NCBI RefSeq assembly: GCF_014649915.1
Contig: NZ_BMTY01000003.1
Span: 323,553 to 387,552 of the forward strand
Reading direction: 5' to 3'
DNA: 64,000 nt
Source: Streptomyces toxytricini
GTDB lineage: Bacteria; Actinomycetota; Actinomycetes; Streptomycetales; Streptomycetaceae
A program made the position numbers and the translations under genes. The notes under the pieces are model-generated. The model was not told where the DNA came from and did no database searches. It saw only the letters and a program-made list of their open reading frames with translations. Each line of letters starts with the position of its first letter. The stretch's first letter is position 1. Of the stretch, positions 1-8,350 are shown in pieces.

Positions 1-1
1 G

Positions 2-997
2 ACGGCGGTCGAGCTGAAGACCTCCGAGGGTGCCGCGGTGCCCGGCAAGATCGCCGCCGACGGCAAGAGCTGGAAGCCGGAGGCGCCGCTGAAGCGCTCG
101 ACGAAGTACGCGCTCTCGGCGACCGCGAAGGACGAGAGCGGCAAGGAGGCGCACGAGAACGCGACCTTCAGCACCGTCTCGCCGGAGAACAGCTTCATCG
201 GCTCCTTCGTGCCGGAGGACGGCCAGACCGTCGGCGTCGGCATGCCGGTCTCGATCACCTTCAACAAGCCGATCAAGGACAAGAAGGCGGTCCAGTCCGC
301 GATCAACGTCACCTCCAGCTCCGGCCAGGAGGTCGTCGGCCACTGGTTCAGCGCCCAGCGCCTGGACTTCCGCCCGGAGAACTACTGGCAGGCCGGCTCC
401 ACCGTCACCATGAAGATGGCGCTGGACGGCGTCCAGGGCGCCCCCGGCGTCCAGGGCGTCCAGAACCGCACCGCCACCTTCAAGATCGGCCGGAGCCAGG
501 TCTCCACCGTCGACGCGAAGACGAAGAAGATGACGGTGACCCGGGACGGCGCGGTCATCAAGACCATCCCGATCTCCGCGGGCTCCCCGGCGACGCCCAC
601 GTACAACGGCCAGATGGTGATCTCCGAGAAGTTCAAGGAGACCCGGATGAACGGCGCCACCGTCGGCTTCACCGACTCCGACGGCAAGGGCGAGTACGAC
701 ATCAAGGACGTCCCGCACGCGATGCGGCTGTCCACCTCGGGCACGTTCCTCCACGGGAACTACTGGGGCGCCGACTCGATCTTCGGCAGCGTCAACACCA
801 GCCACGGCTGCGTCGGCCTGAACGACGTCAAGGGCGCCGGCGACCCGAACCAGCCGGCCGCCTGGTTCTACGACAACTCGCTCATCGGCGACGTCGTCAC
901 GGTGGTCAACTCCCCGGACAAGACCATCAAGCCCGACAACGGCCTCAACGGCTGGAACCTCGGCTGGGCCGAATGGAAGGCCGGCTCCGCCGTCTGA
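2..997 (+). CDS. L,D-transpeptidase, Ig-like and YkuD domains (5' end cut off)
   Basis: The reading frame is open from base 2, so the true start and signal peptide lie upstream; 331 residues are visible. The middle part, beginning NSFIGSFVPEDG, resembles the Ig-like domain of actinobacterial L,D-transpeptidases. It is followed by a YkuD catalytic domain with the signature HGNYW and, 16 residues on, SHGCVGLN, whose cysteine is the nucleophile. These enzymes form 3-3 cross-links in peptidoglycan outside the membrane. A Trp-rich tail (GWNLGWAEW) ends the protein, and a strong hairpin follows the stop. Family assignment is secure; the specific paralogue is not determined. Confidence 0.93.
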   Translation, partial: TAVELKTSEGAAVPGKIAADGKSWKPEAPLKRSTKYALSATAKDESGKEAHENATFSTVSPENSFIGSFVPEDGQTVGVGMPVSITFNKPIKDKKAVQSAINVTSSSGQEVVGHWFSAQRLDFRPENYWQAGSTVTMKMALDGVQGAPGVQGVQNRTATFKIGRSQVSTVDAKTKKMTVTRDGAVIKTIPISAGSPATPTYNGQMVISEKFKETRMNGATVGFTDSDGKGEYDIKDVPHAMRLSTSGTFLHGNYWGADSIFGSVNTSHGCVGLNDVKGAGDPNQPAAWFYDNSLIGDVVTVVNSPDKTIKPDNGLNGWNLGWAEWKAGSAV

Positions 998-1050
998 CGT
1001 CCCGTACGGTGCGGCCCGACACCGGGCCGCACCGCCCCGCACCACCCGCC

Positions 1051-1083
1051 GACGGCGGGGAGCCCCGGCGGCTCCCCGCCGTC
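1051..1083 (+). terminator. Terminator hairpin after L,D-transpeptidase
   Basis: Perfect 14-bp arms, GACGGCGGGGAGCC and its complement, surround a 5-base loop 54 bp after the stop. There is no T-run, as is usual in Streptomyces. Confidence 0.75.
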
Positions 1084-1148
1084 CGGCGTTCCGGGGCCCC
1101 GCACAATCCGCGCGCGCCCGCCGACCCGGCCCGGCTAGGGTCCGGCAC

Positions 1149-2114
1149 ATGACGACCCCTCACGCGATACGCGCCCTCGACCTGCCCGTCTCCGACGCCG
1201 ACACCGACGCGTGGCTGGATGTCCTGGCCGCCGCCCGGGCCGCCGACCTGCCGGAGCTGCCGCCGCCGTCCCGGGTGGAGGTCGCCGGCCGGCTGCGGGT
1301 GCCGCCGGCGCGCGGGCGGACCGCCGTGTGGGCCGCCGAGGACGGCGTCGCCCAGCTCCTGCTGTTCACCGACGAGGAGAACCGGCACACCGCGTTCCTC
1401 GGGACGCTCGCCGTCCACCCGCGCTCCCGCCGCCGCGGCCTCGGCACGGCCCTGTGGCAGCAGGTGCGCGCCGAACTCCTCGCGGACGGCCGCACCTCCG
1501 TCTCCGCCGAGATCGAGGAGGGCGGCCCCGGCCGCGCCTTCGCCGAGTCGCTCGGCTTCGAGAACGTCCTGCCGCTCGCCTGGTACGTCCAGGACGTGCC
1601 CGCCGCCCCGGCCGCCCGCGGCGCGGACCCGGCCGGCTACACCCTCCTCCACTGGCCCGGACTCGTCCCCGACGCCTGGGCCGAGGCCGCCGCGGCCGCG
1701 CACGGCGCGATGGAGGACGCCCCCACCGGGGACCTGGACGAGCAGACCGTCTCCTGGACGCCGCAGCGCCTGCACGCCTCCCAGCAGCACCTCCTCGACC
1801 GCGGGGCCGCCCTGGGCACGGTCGCCGCCGTCACCGCGGAGGGCGAGGTGGCCGCGTACACCGAACTCGTCCTGCCCGACCCGGACGGGCCGCGCGCCCT
1901 CCAGTGCGACACGGTCGTCGTCCCCCGCCACCGCGGGAAGGGCCTCGGCCGGGCCGTGAAGCTCCGCATGCTCGCCGAGGCGGCGGCCCGCCACCCGAAC
2001 CTGCGCACCATCGCCACGACCGTCGCCGACGACAACGCGCCCATGCGCGCCGTCAACGCCTCCCTCGGCTACCGGCGCGAACGCGACGCCGCGGTCTGGC
2101 AGCTCAAGCTGTAG
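1149..2114 (+). CDS. GNAT N-acetyltransferase, tandem domains
   Basis: The 321-residue protein contains two GNAT folds. The N-terminal one has LAVHPRSRRRGLGTALW, the acetyl-CoA pyrophosphate-binding loop (RxxGxG/A type), at about residues 88-104. The C-terminal one has VVPRHRGKGLGRAVK at about residues 257-271. Both loops look intact, so both halves could bind acetyl-CoA; the acceptor substrate cannot be inferred. The ATG is 34 bp after a GC-rich stretch with no obvious strong ribosome site. The 3' end overlaps the convergent XRE gene by 11 bp. Such tandem GNAT proteins are common in Streptomyces. Confidence 0.85.
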   Translation: MTTPHAIRALDLPVSDADTDAWLDVLAAARAADLPELPPPSRVEVAGRLRVPPARGRTAVWAAEDGVAQLLLFTDEENRHTAFLGTLAVHPRSRRRGLGTALWQQVRAELLADGRTSVSAEIEEGGPGRAFAESLGFENVLPLAWYVQDVPAAPAARGADPAGYTLLHWPGLVPDAWAEAAAAAHGAMEDAPTGDLDEQTVSWTPQRLHASQQHLLDRGAALGTVAAVTAEGEVAAYTELVLPDPDGPRALQCDTVVVPRHRGKGLGRAVKLRMLAEAAARHPNLRTIATTVADDNAPMRAVNASLGYRRERDAAVWQLKL

Positions 2115-3024
2115 CGGCCGGCCCCGCCTGCGAGGCGGACTCAGCGGCTCCCGCCGGACCGGCAAGGCCGCCGGCGGCCGACGGGGCGGACCAGGACGCC
2201 AGCAGCCGCAGCGCGTCCTGCGAGGGCGACCCGGGCGCGGCGTGGTAGGCGACCAGCCGCTGGTCGCAGTCGTCGGGCAGGGCCAGCGTCTCGAACGACA
2301 GCTCCATCGCACCGACCAGCGGATGCCGCAGCCGCTTCACGCCGTGCGTCTTGTCCGCCACCGTGTGCGCCGCCCACAGCCGGCGGAACTCCTCGTTCTT
2401 CACCGACAGCTCGCCGACCAGCGCGGTCAGCTGCTCGTCGTCGGGGTTCCGGCCCGCGTACATGCGCAGGTTGCTGACGACCTCGCAGGCCCGGCACTCC
2501 CAGTCCGCGTACAGCTCGGCCGTGGCCGGGTCCAGGAACACCATCCGCACCAGGTTGCGCTCCTGCGCCGGCAGCGCGCCGAAGTCCCCGAACACGGCCG
2601 CCGCGAGCCGGTTCCAGCCGATGACGTCCTGCCGGTGCCCGACCAGGTACGCCGGGACCCCGTCCATCGCGTCCAGCAGCGTCCGCAGCTCCGGGCGCAC
2701 CCGCTGCGGCCGGTGCACCTGCCGGCGGCGGCGGGGCCGCGGCCGGGCGAGCTGGCGCAGGTGGGCGCTCTCGGTGCCGTCGAGGCGCAGCGCCCGCGCG
2801 AGCGCGTCGAGCACCTCGGCGGACACGTTCTGCCCGTGGCCCTGCTCCAGGCGCGTGTAGTACGCCACCGACACCCCGGCGAGGTGGGCCAGTTCCTCGC
2901 GGCGCAGGCCGGGCACGCGGCGGTAGCGGGTGTGGTCCGGCAGGCCGACGTCCGCCGGGCGCAGCCGGGCGCGCCGGCTCCGGAGGAACTCGCCGAGCTC
3001 GGAACGCGGATCAAGCTGGTCCAT
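2104..3024 (-). CDS. XRE-family regulator with MmyB-like ligand-binding domain
   Basis: The predicted protein is 306 residues. An N-terminal helix-turn-helix (LRREELAHLAGVSVAYYTRL, about residues 40-60) is followed by an MmyB-like sensor domain (PAYLVGHRQDVIGWN onwards) thought to bind a small hydrophobic ligand. I chose the ATG at 3024 because it begins the conserved MDQLDPRSELGEFLRSRR segment; the frame is open further upstream. The gene is divergent from the alcohol dehydrogenase across 160 bp. MmyB-type regulators commonly sit divergent to short- or medium-chain dehydrogenases, so control of that neighbour is a reasonable inference. Confidence 0.9.
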   Translation of the reverse strand: MDQLDPRSELGEFLRSRRARLRPADVGLPDHTRYRRVPGLRREELAHLAGVSVAYYTRLEQGHGQNVSAEVLDALARALRLDGTESAHLRQLARPRPRRRRQVHRPQRVRPELRTLLDAMDGVPAYLVGHRQDVIGWNRLAAAVFGDFGALPAQERNLVRMVFLDPATAELYADWECRACEVVSNLRMYAGRNPDDEQLTALVGELSVKNEEFRRLWAAHTVADKTHGVKRLRHPLVGAMELSFETLALPDDCDQRLVAYHAAPGSPSQDALRLLASWSAPSAAGGLAGPAGAAESASQAGPAATA

Positions 3025-3079
3025 CGGCCCAGTATCGCCGGACGGCCGCCCCCGCCGGAGGCGCGAGCCTGACCCCGCC

Positions 3080-3116
3080 AGGGATAGGAACGGCAGACGT
3101 AGGAACGCCAGGGGTC
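3080..3116. promoter_or_regulatory. Candidate operator: two TAGGAACG repeats
   Basis: TAGGAACG occurs at 3085-3092 and again at 3100-3107, a 15-bp period, flanked on both sides by CCAGGG. It lies centrally in the divergent XRE/alcohol dehydrogenase promoter region, so it is a plausible binding site for the XRE regulator. The link is inference only. Confidence 0.4.
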
Positions 3117-3184
3117 TGGGTGGCGGCCCGCGGATCCGACAGAGTGTGACCACCGCATGATCTGCCTGTACGAGGAGCACACCC

Positions 3185-4231
3185 ATGTCCGTCACCCAGG
3201 CCGCCGCCTACGCCGCCCCCTCCGCGAAGGCGCCGCTGGAGCGCACCACCGTCCCGCGCCGCCCCGTCGGCGAGCACGACGTCCTCATCGAGATCAAGTA
3301 CGCGGGCATCTGCCACTCCGACATCCACCAGGCCCGCGACGGCTGGGGCGAGGGCATCTTCCCGATGGTCCCGGGCCACGAGATCGCCGGCGTCGTCGCC
3401 GAAACCGGCTCCGCCGTCACCCGTTACGCGGTCGGCGACCGGGTCGGCGTCGGCTGCTTCGTCGACTCCTGCCGGACCTGCGAGTACTGCCTGCGCGGGC
3501 AGGAGCAGTACTGCGTCGAGGGCATGACCGGCACCTACAACGCCCTCGACCGCAGCGGTGAGCCCACGTACGGCGGCTACTCCACGCACCTGGTCGTGGA
3601 CGAGAACTATGCGGTCCGCATCCCCGACGCCCTGCCCCTGGACCAGGCCGCCCCGCTGCTGTGCGCCGGCATCACCCTGTACTCGCCGCTGCGGCACTGG
3701 GGCGCCGGCCCGGGCAAGAAGGTCGCCGTCGTCGGCCTCGGCGGCCTCGGCCACATGGGCGTGAAGATCGCGAACGCGCTCGGCGCGGAGGTCACCGTCC
3801 TGTCGCAGAGCCTGCGCAAGCAGGAGGACGGCCTGCGCCTCGGCGCCGCGCACTACCGCGCGACGAGCGACCCGGCCACCTTCACGGAGCTCGCGGGCAC
3901 CTTCGACCTCATCGTGTCGACGCTGGCCGTCCCGGTGGACCTCGACCGCTACCTGGGGCTGCTGAAGGTCGACGGCGCCCTCGTCAACGTCGGCGCCCCC
4001 GAGGAGCCGGTCAGCCTGAACCTCTTCTCGGTGATCACGGGCCGCCGCACCCTCGCCGGGTCGATGATCGGCGGCATAGCCGAGACGCAGGAGATGCTGG
4101 ACTTCTGCGCCGAGCACGGCCTGGGCGCGGAGATCGAGGTGATCGCCGCGGACCGCATCAACGAGGCCTTCGAACGCGTCCTCGCGAGCGACGTCCGCTA
4201 CCGCTTCGTCATCGACACGTCCACGATCTGA
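3185..4231 (+). CDS. Zinc-dependent NAD(P) alcohol dehydrogenase
   Basis: The 348-residue medium-chain dehydrogenase resembles the AdhA/cinnamyl-alcohol type. The catalytic zinc site is visible as CHSD near residue 43 and GHE near residue 65. Four cysteines in [15 protein letters not shown] hold the structural zinc. The Rossmann motif is [12 protein letters not shown]. It should interconvert alcohols and aldehydes in the cytosol; the substrate is unknown. An AGGAG ribosome site lies just upstream of the ATG. It is divergent from the XRE/MmyB-like gene and convergent with msrA, with a shared hairpin between. Confidence 0.93.
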   Translation: MSVTQAAAYAAPSAKAPLERTTVPRRPVGEHDVLIEIKYAGICHSDIHQARDGWGEGIFPMVPGHEIAGVVAETGSAVTRYAVGDRVGVGCFVDSCRTCEYCLRGQEQYCVEGMTGTYNALDRSGEPTYGGYSTHLVVDENYAVRIPDALPLDQAAPLLCAGITLYSPLRHWGAGPGKKVAVVGLGGLGHMGVKIANALGAEVTVLSQSLRKQEDGLRLGAAHYRATSDPATFTELAGTFDLIVSTLAVPVDLDRYLGLLKVDGALVNVGAPEEPVSLNLFSVITGRRTLAGSMIGGIAETQEMLDFCAEHGLGAEIEVIAADRINEAFERVLASDVRYRFVIDTSTI

Positions 4232-4240
4232 CCGACGGGC

Positions 4241-4268
4241 TCCCGCCCGGCCGACCGGCCGGGCGGGA
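4241..4268. terminator. Bidirectional terminator between adh and msrA
   Basis: Perfect 12-bp inverted repeat (TCCCGCCCGGCC and complement, 4-base loop) between two convergent genes. Confidence 0.8.
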
Positions 4269-4281
4269 ATCCGCGGCTGCC

Positions 4282-4950
4282 TCACCCGCCGGCGGCCGGC
4301 GCCACCCCGATCGGGCAGGACACCCCGGTCCCGCCGATACCGCAGTACCCGGCCGGGTTCTTGTCCAGGTACTGCTGGTGGTATGCCTCTGCAGGCCAGA
4401 AGGGACGCTCGTCCGCCGGGAGCACCGCCGTCGTGATCGGGCCGTACCCGGAGGAGGCCAGCACCTGCTGGTAGGCGTCGCGCGAGGCCTCGGCCGCGGC
4501 CTGCTGGGCCGCGGAGTGCGTGTAGACCGCCGAGCGGTACTGGGTGCCCACGTCGTTGCCCTGGCGGAAGCCCTGGGTCGGGTCGTGGGACTCCCAGAAC
4601 ACCTTCAGCAGCGTCCCGTACGAGACGGCCGACGGGTCGAACACGACCCGCACGACCTCCGTGTGCCCGGTCATTCCCGAGCACACCTCCTCGTACGTCG
4701 GGTTCTGCGTGTGGCCGCCCTGGTAGCCGACGAGGGTGGTCCACACGCCGGGGACCTGCCAGAACTTCCGCTCCGCGCCCCAGAAGCAGCCCAGCCCGAA
4801 GTCCGCCGTCTCCAGGTGCGCCGGGTAGGGGCCCGCGAGGGGGTTGCCGAGGACCGTGTGCACGGGCGGCAGGGCGAAGAGGGGCTCGGGGCGGCCGGCG
4901 AGGGCCTCCTCGGCGGTGGGCAGCTCGGGCGTGCGCCGGTACGAGAACAT
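4282..4950 (-). CDS. msrA: Peptide-methionine (S)-S-oxide reductase MsrA
   Basis: The 222-residue protein carries the MsrA signature GCFWGAE (catalytic cysteine near residue 54), [24 protein letters not shown] and a C-terminal HQQYLDKNP segment. It reduces methionine-S-sulfoxide in proteins after oxidative damage, recycled by thioredoxin. The length fits the longer MsrA type. The ATG at 4950 is preceded by a near-perfect AAGGAGG ribosome site, which fixes the start despite the frame being open much further upstream. It may be cotranscribed with the upstream gene, which ends 23 bp before. Confidence 0.96.
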   Translation of the reverse strand: MFSYRRTPELPTAEEALAGRPEPLFALPPVHTVLGNPLAGPYPAHLETADFGLGCFWGAERKFWQVPGVWTTLVGYQGGHTQNPTYEEVCSGMTGHTEVVRVVFDPSAVSYGTLLKVFWESHDPTQGFRQGNDVGTQYRSAVYTHSAAQQAAAEASRDAYQQVLASSGYGPITTAVLPADERPFWPAEAYHQQYLDKNPAGYCGIGGTGVSCPIGVAPAAGG

Positions 4951-4973
4951 GGATCGCCTCCTTGGATGCCTGT

Positions 4974-6080
4974 TCAACGGCCCGGGACCGCGCAGGATTC
5001 CCGCCCGCCCGCGACGCGGGCCGCCCAGTCGCGGGCGTGCGCGTACCGCCGCTCCGGCCGGGCGTGCCGCGTCCACGGCAGCGCGCCCACGTACCCGTCG
5101 ACGGCCCGGAACTGCTCGACCGCCTCCGCGTCCCGGTCCTGCCAGAACAGCATCCACGCGAGCATGTGCCGCAGCGCCGCCGTCCGCCGGTCGCCGGGCG
5201 CGGCGGCGGCCAGGTCGGCGAGGGCCGCGTCGACCGCCTCCACGACCTCCGGCCGCTTGTAGTGGTCCGGGAGCCCCTGCTCCCCGGACTCGTCCTCGAA
5301 GTACGCGATCAGCGGCAGCAGCCGCAGCAGTTCCCCGGGCCGCGCCCCGTCGGCCGCCCGCCGGGCGAAGCCCAGCGCCAGCTCGTGCGAGCCGCGCCAC
5401 CGGGCCGTCCAGTACTCGACGGCGGCGGTGTGGGCGCACAGCAGCCGGGGCGCCCGCGCGGTGATCCGCCCCCACAGCTCCTCGTACCGCGCGTGCGGGT
5501 ATCCCAGACCGGTCCCGACGCGCTGCTCGACGACGTACGGGACGGGGTCACCGGGGTCGGCGGCCTCCTGCGCGGCGTACGCAGCGCGCTGCGCCGCCAG
5601 CAACAGCTCCCGGAAGTGCCGGAGCCGCTCCGCACCGCGGGCGCCGTGCACGTCCCACGCGGCCCGCACGGCGGCGTCCGCCACGACGAGGGCCGCCGCA
5701 ACATCGCCCGGCCGGTCCGCCTCCCACGCAGCGAGCCAAGCACCGTCGCGCGCGGCGGCCCCGGCCAGCACCCCGACCCGCCGCCGCCGCTCCTCCCAGT
5801 CCCGCCCGGCGCCCGCGACCCAGTCGGCGGCGGCCTCCCACTCCCCGGCGCCGACGGCGCCCAGACAGGCGGCCTCGTCGGCGGTGACGGGCTGGTCGTG
5901 CACGGTGTCGAGCTCACCCTCGGGCACGAACCCGAAGGCACGGACCACACCGTCCGGCGCGACGCGGTCCGGCTCCTCCGCCGCACCGCCTCCGGAGCGG
6001 GCGGCGGCCTGCCGGACCGCCCGCACGCCGAGCACACCGAGAACGGCCGGCACGAGCCCCCGCGCGGTGCGCCCGCTCAC
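4974..6080 (-). CDS. Membrane-anchored helical-repeat protein, paralogue A
   Basis: This protein of unknown function is 368 residues from the GTG at 6080. It has one N-terminal hydrophobic segment ([12 protein letters not shown]), then an alpha-helical body resembling TPR-like repeats. It is clearly homologous to the gene at 6933-8036; both contain [24 protein letters not shown]...AHxAAxxYW and a final VGALPW block. I chose the GTG start over the longer open frame because it gives nearly the same length as the paralogue (367) and sits behind a purine-rich stretch. The paralogue pair probably arose by duplication with 0.85 kb of repeats between. Confidence 0.75.
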   Translation of the reverse strand: MSGRTARGLVPAVLGVLGVRAVRQAAARSGGGAAEEPDRVAPDGVVRAFGFVPEGELDTVHDQPVTADEAACLGAVGAGEWEAAADWVAGAGRDWEERRRRVGVLAGAAARDGAWLAAWEADRPGDVAAALVVADAAVRAAWDVHGARGAERLRHFRELLLAAQRAAYAAQEAADPGDPVPYVVEQRVGTGLGYPHARYEELWGRITARAPRLLCAHTAAVEYWTARWRGSHELALGFARRAADGARPGELLRLLPLIAYFEDESGEQGLPDHYKRPEVVEAVDAALADLAAAAPGDRRTAALRHMLAWMLFWQDRDAEAVEQFRAVDGYVGALPWTRHARPERRYAHARDWAARVAGGRESCAVPGR

Positions 6081-6434
6081 GAACGGGCCCCCGACTCCCG
6101 CAGCGGTACGGCGTGGCGGTGCAGGCGGCAACCTGCGGGCAGGACGAAGGCGCGCGGAGCGCGCGGCGAAGCGCCCATGTAGGACAGATCCCCCCGGATA
6201 GGTAACGCCCCGCCGGCCGCGCGCGGTGGTCGGCCGCGCACCCGGTCTGCCGGCGGGGGCGTGCTGGTCGGACTCCGGCCGCGCCATGGTCAGTGGCCGG
6301 CCGACACAGGCCGCTCGGCCTTGCAGGGGATCATGCGGCCTGCCCCTCGCCCACGGCAACCTCCCGCCCACGCACCGCACGCTTTCGCCCGGAACGTCCC
6401 CCGACCGGCGCACACCTGCCGGCAGCGCGAGCCC

Positions 6435-6620
6435 CCGGCCGGCCCGCGGACGCGCACGGACAGTGCCCATGTGGCGATCGTGGGCGGCTTATGCCCAGCC
6501 CCCAGCCGGCTCGCGGACGCCCGCTGACAGCGCCCACGTAGCGATCGTGGGCGGCTTATGCCCAGCCCCCAGCCGGCCCGCGGACGCGCGCCGACAGCGC
6601 CCCGTAACGATCTCGGGCGG
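6435..6620. repeat. 67-bp tandem repeat, about 2.7 copies
   Basis: GATCGTGGGCGG occurs at 6476 and 6543, and a variant GATCTCGGGCGG at 6609, giving a 66-67 bp period. Each unit also contains CTTATGCCCAGCCCCCAGCC and CGCGGACGC. The first two copies are about 90 percent identical; the third is truncated. Confidence 0.8.
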
Positions 6621-6664
6621 TCGTTGCTCTTCGACGGCCGGCTCGCACAGCTCGGACTCGGGCC

Positions 6665-6690
6665 GGAAGGAATTCGTACCCCTGTGACCC
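6665..6690 (-). other. tRNA T-arm-like fragment
   Basis: Read on the minus strand the segment starts GGGTCAC, like a tRNA variable loop. A 5-bp stem with two G-U pairs then encloses the seven-base loop TACGAAT, close to the TTCGAAT of a T-arm. No anticodon arm, D-arm or acceptor stem could be assembled around it. It could be a decayed tRNA end left by an integrated element, or chance similarity. Confidence 0.25.
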
Positions 6691-6695
6691 TTCCT

Positions 6696-6850
6696 TCGGG
6701 GGCTCCCGCCAGTCTTTCGGCGTTCCGGGGTGGGTCGTCCTGTCAAGGGTGGCCGAAGGCCATCGCGCAGCGACGCGACGACGAAGGAGGAGCGCCCTTG
6801 ACGGGGCGGCCCGCCCCGGAAGGACGATGGGACTGGCGGGAACCCCCCGA
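6696..6850 (+). repeat. Long imperfect inverted repeat, candidate structured RNA or MITE
   Basis: The arms at about 6696-6750 and 6795-6850 are roughly 80 percent complementary over 55 bp. They share TCCCGCCAGTC, TTCCGGGG and GTCAAGGG with their complements. Most differences put T in the left arm opposite G in the right, so they remain G-U pairs in a plus-strand RNA. The 44-bp loop contains two further small hairpins (GGCC-GAA-GGCC and TCGCG-CGCGA). It has no coding content. It could be a non-autonomous transposable repeat or a non-coding RNA. Confidence 0.6.
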
Positions 6851-6932
6851 CGCCCCTGCCCTCCCGCCCCACGGCATCCCGCCGCCCACCCGCCGCCCAC
6901 CCGCCGCCCCACGCCCTCCCGCTATCCCGCCC

Positions 6933-8036
6933 TCAGTGCGGCAACGTCGCCGGCGACCCCCCGTTCGCCTCGTACCCGGCGACCGCCAGCGCGCGGTAGA
7001 CCGCGTACTGCGCCGCCGGGTCCTGCGAGGCCGACCACGGCAGGGCGCCGACGCAGCCGTCGACGTGCCGCACCTGCTCCATGGCCTCCGCCCACCGCTC
7101 CATCGGCACGAGGAAAGACAGCAGCATGTGCCGGACCAGCGGGAGCACCGGGTCGTCGGGGCGGGCGTGGTGCACGGCGTACAGGGCGCCCTCCACGGCG
7201 CGCGTCACGACGGCGCTCTCCCAGTAGTTGGTCAGCACCACCTCGGGTGTGTGCTCGTACACGGCGAACAGCGGCAGCGCCGCGAGCAGGGAGCCCTTCG
7301 GGGCGCGGGCGGCGGCCGCGTGCGCGAACGCGTCGGCCTTCTCCCGCGAGCCGTGCCACTTCTCGCACCAGTACTGCAGGGCCGCCAGGTGTGCGCCCAT
7401 GTGGTGCGGGGCGCGGTCGATGACCTGCGCCCACAGCCGGTCGAACTCGCTCTCCGGGTAGCCCAGCCCCCGGGCGACCGCCAGCTCCGTCAGGTAGGGG
7501 ACGGGATCACCGGGTGACAGCAGCGCCGCCTTGCGGCAGGCTTCGCGGGCCTCTTCGAGGATGATCCGGTGGTCCTCCGAGCCGACGCCGCCGGAGTGCC
7601 GCCAGGCCTGCTGCACCAGCAGTTCGGCGTGGACCTGGGCGCCGCCCGCATCCTTCTCGGCCTGCAGCCGCCACGACTTGAGCCACTGGGCGCCCGTACC
7701 GGGCTGCGCCGCGAGTTCCAGGGCGGCGGCCCCGCCGAAGGCCTGGACGCGCTGCCAGCGCAGCTCGCCTTCCTTCGGGGTGCCGGCCAGCAGCTGCGAC
7801 GCGGCCTGCCACTGCCCGGTGCCCTGCACCGCGGTGAGGGCGTCCATCAGGTCCTCGTCCGGCCCGGGGACGCGCACGTCGAGGTCCTCCTGCCGGGCGA
7901 AGCCGTAGTTCGCGGGGTCCGCCGCGTCGGGGCTGCCGGGCTCGACGAGGCGCAGCCCGGCCCTCCTGCGCCGTATGTACGGGCCGAGGACGGCCACGAG
8001 CAGGCCCATCGCGATCAGGAACCACAGAATCTCCAT
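6933..8036 (-). CDS. Membrane-anchored helical-repeat protein, paralogue B
   Basis: The 367-residue protein begins with one clear transmembrane helix (ILWFLIAMGLLVAVLGPYI, residues 3-21). A basic RRRRAG stretch follows, predicting a cytoplasmic helical body. It shares the SPGDPVPY, GLGYP and VGALPW blocks with the gene at 4974-6080. Function is unknown; helical-repeat bodies of this kind usually bind other proteins. The ATG at 8036 begins directly at the transmembrane helix; the open frame extends a further 32 codons into tandem-repeat DNA and was not used. Confidence 0.8.
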   Translation of the reverse strand: MEILWFLIAMGLLVAVLGPYIRRRRAGLRLVEPGSPDAADPANYGFARQEDLDVRVPGPDEDLMDALTAVQGTGQWQAASQLLAGTPKEGELRWQRVQAFGGAAALELAAQPGTGAQWLKSWRLQAEKDAGGAQVHAELLVQQAWRHSGGVGSEDHRIILEEAREACRKAALLSPGDPVPYLTELAVARGLGYPESEFDRLWAQVIDRAPHHMGAHLAALQYWCEKWHGSREKADAFAHAAAARAPKGSLLAALPLFAVYEHTPEVVLTNYWESAVVTRAVEGALYAVHHARPDDPVLPLVRHMLLSFLVPMERWAEAMEQVRHVDGCVGALPWSASQDPAAQYAVYRALAVAGYEANGGSPATLPH

Positions 8037-8070
8037 GCCCTCAAGCGAACCAGACCCACCCGTGCCGAGG

Positions 8071-8240
8071 CCAATGAGCGGCCCGGAGCGATGCCAATGA
8101 TCAGCCCGAGCGGAATCCCCAACCGAATCCAACGATCAACCCGAGCCGAATCCAACGATCAACCCGAGCCGAATCCAACGATCAACCCGAGCCGAATCCA
8201 CGATCAACCCGAGCCGAATCCAACGAGCAGCCCAAGCCGA
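8071..8240. repeat. 23-bp tandem repeat array, about 7 copies
   Basis: Units built on AATCCAACGATCAACCCGAG recur at a 23-bp period (copies near 8125, 8148, 8171 and 8194; then 22 bp). Two diverged copies lie upstream and one downstream. It fills most of the 314-bp gap between the start of the minus-strand membrane protein and metB. It is AT-richer than the surroundings. There are no unique spacers, so it is not a CRISPR array. Confidence 0.85.
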
Positions 8241-8350
8241 GGCCGATCCCTACCGGACACCACACGCCCCGCACGAACGGCGCGTTACGGATCACCGTGC
8301 GGCACCGCACACGAAGTGGCGTACCGCCCCGGGGGCCTTAGGCTCTGCCC

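Larger units (their letters stand above)
6081..6932. other. Non-coding repeat-rich spacer between paralogues
   Basis: No gene with convincing codon bias is seen on either strand. 6081-6434 holds only the promoter side of the upstream minus-strand gene and nothing else I recognise. The rest holds three separate elements described individually: 67-bp tandem repeats, a tRNA-like fragment and a long inverted repeat. 6851-6932 is C-rich low-complexity sequence with CGCCCACCCGC repeats. Confidence 0.6.

Noticed and set aside
3011..4744. Long minus-strand open frame (577 codons) over the alcohol dehydrogenase gene
   Set aside because: Antisense shadow: the plus-strand frame encodes a full zinc dehydrogenase. 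Long antisense frames are expected at this GC content.
6665..6690. Complete tRNA gene
   Set aside because: Only a T-arm-like piece is present; no cloverleaf can be formed from flanking sequence.
8071..8240. CRISPR array
   Set aside because: Repeats are directly tandem without unique spacers, and no cas genes are present.
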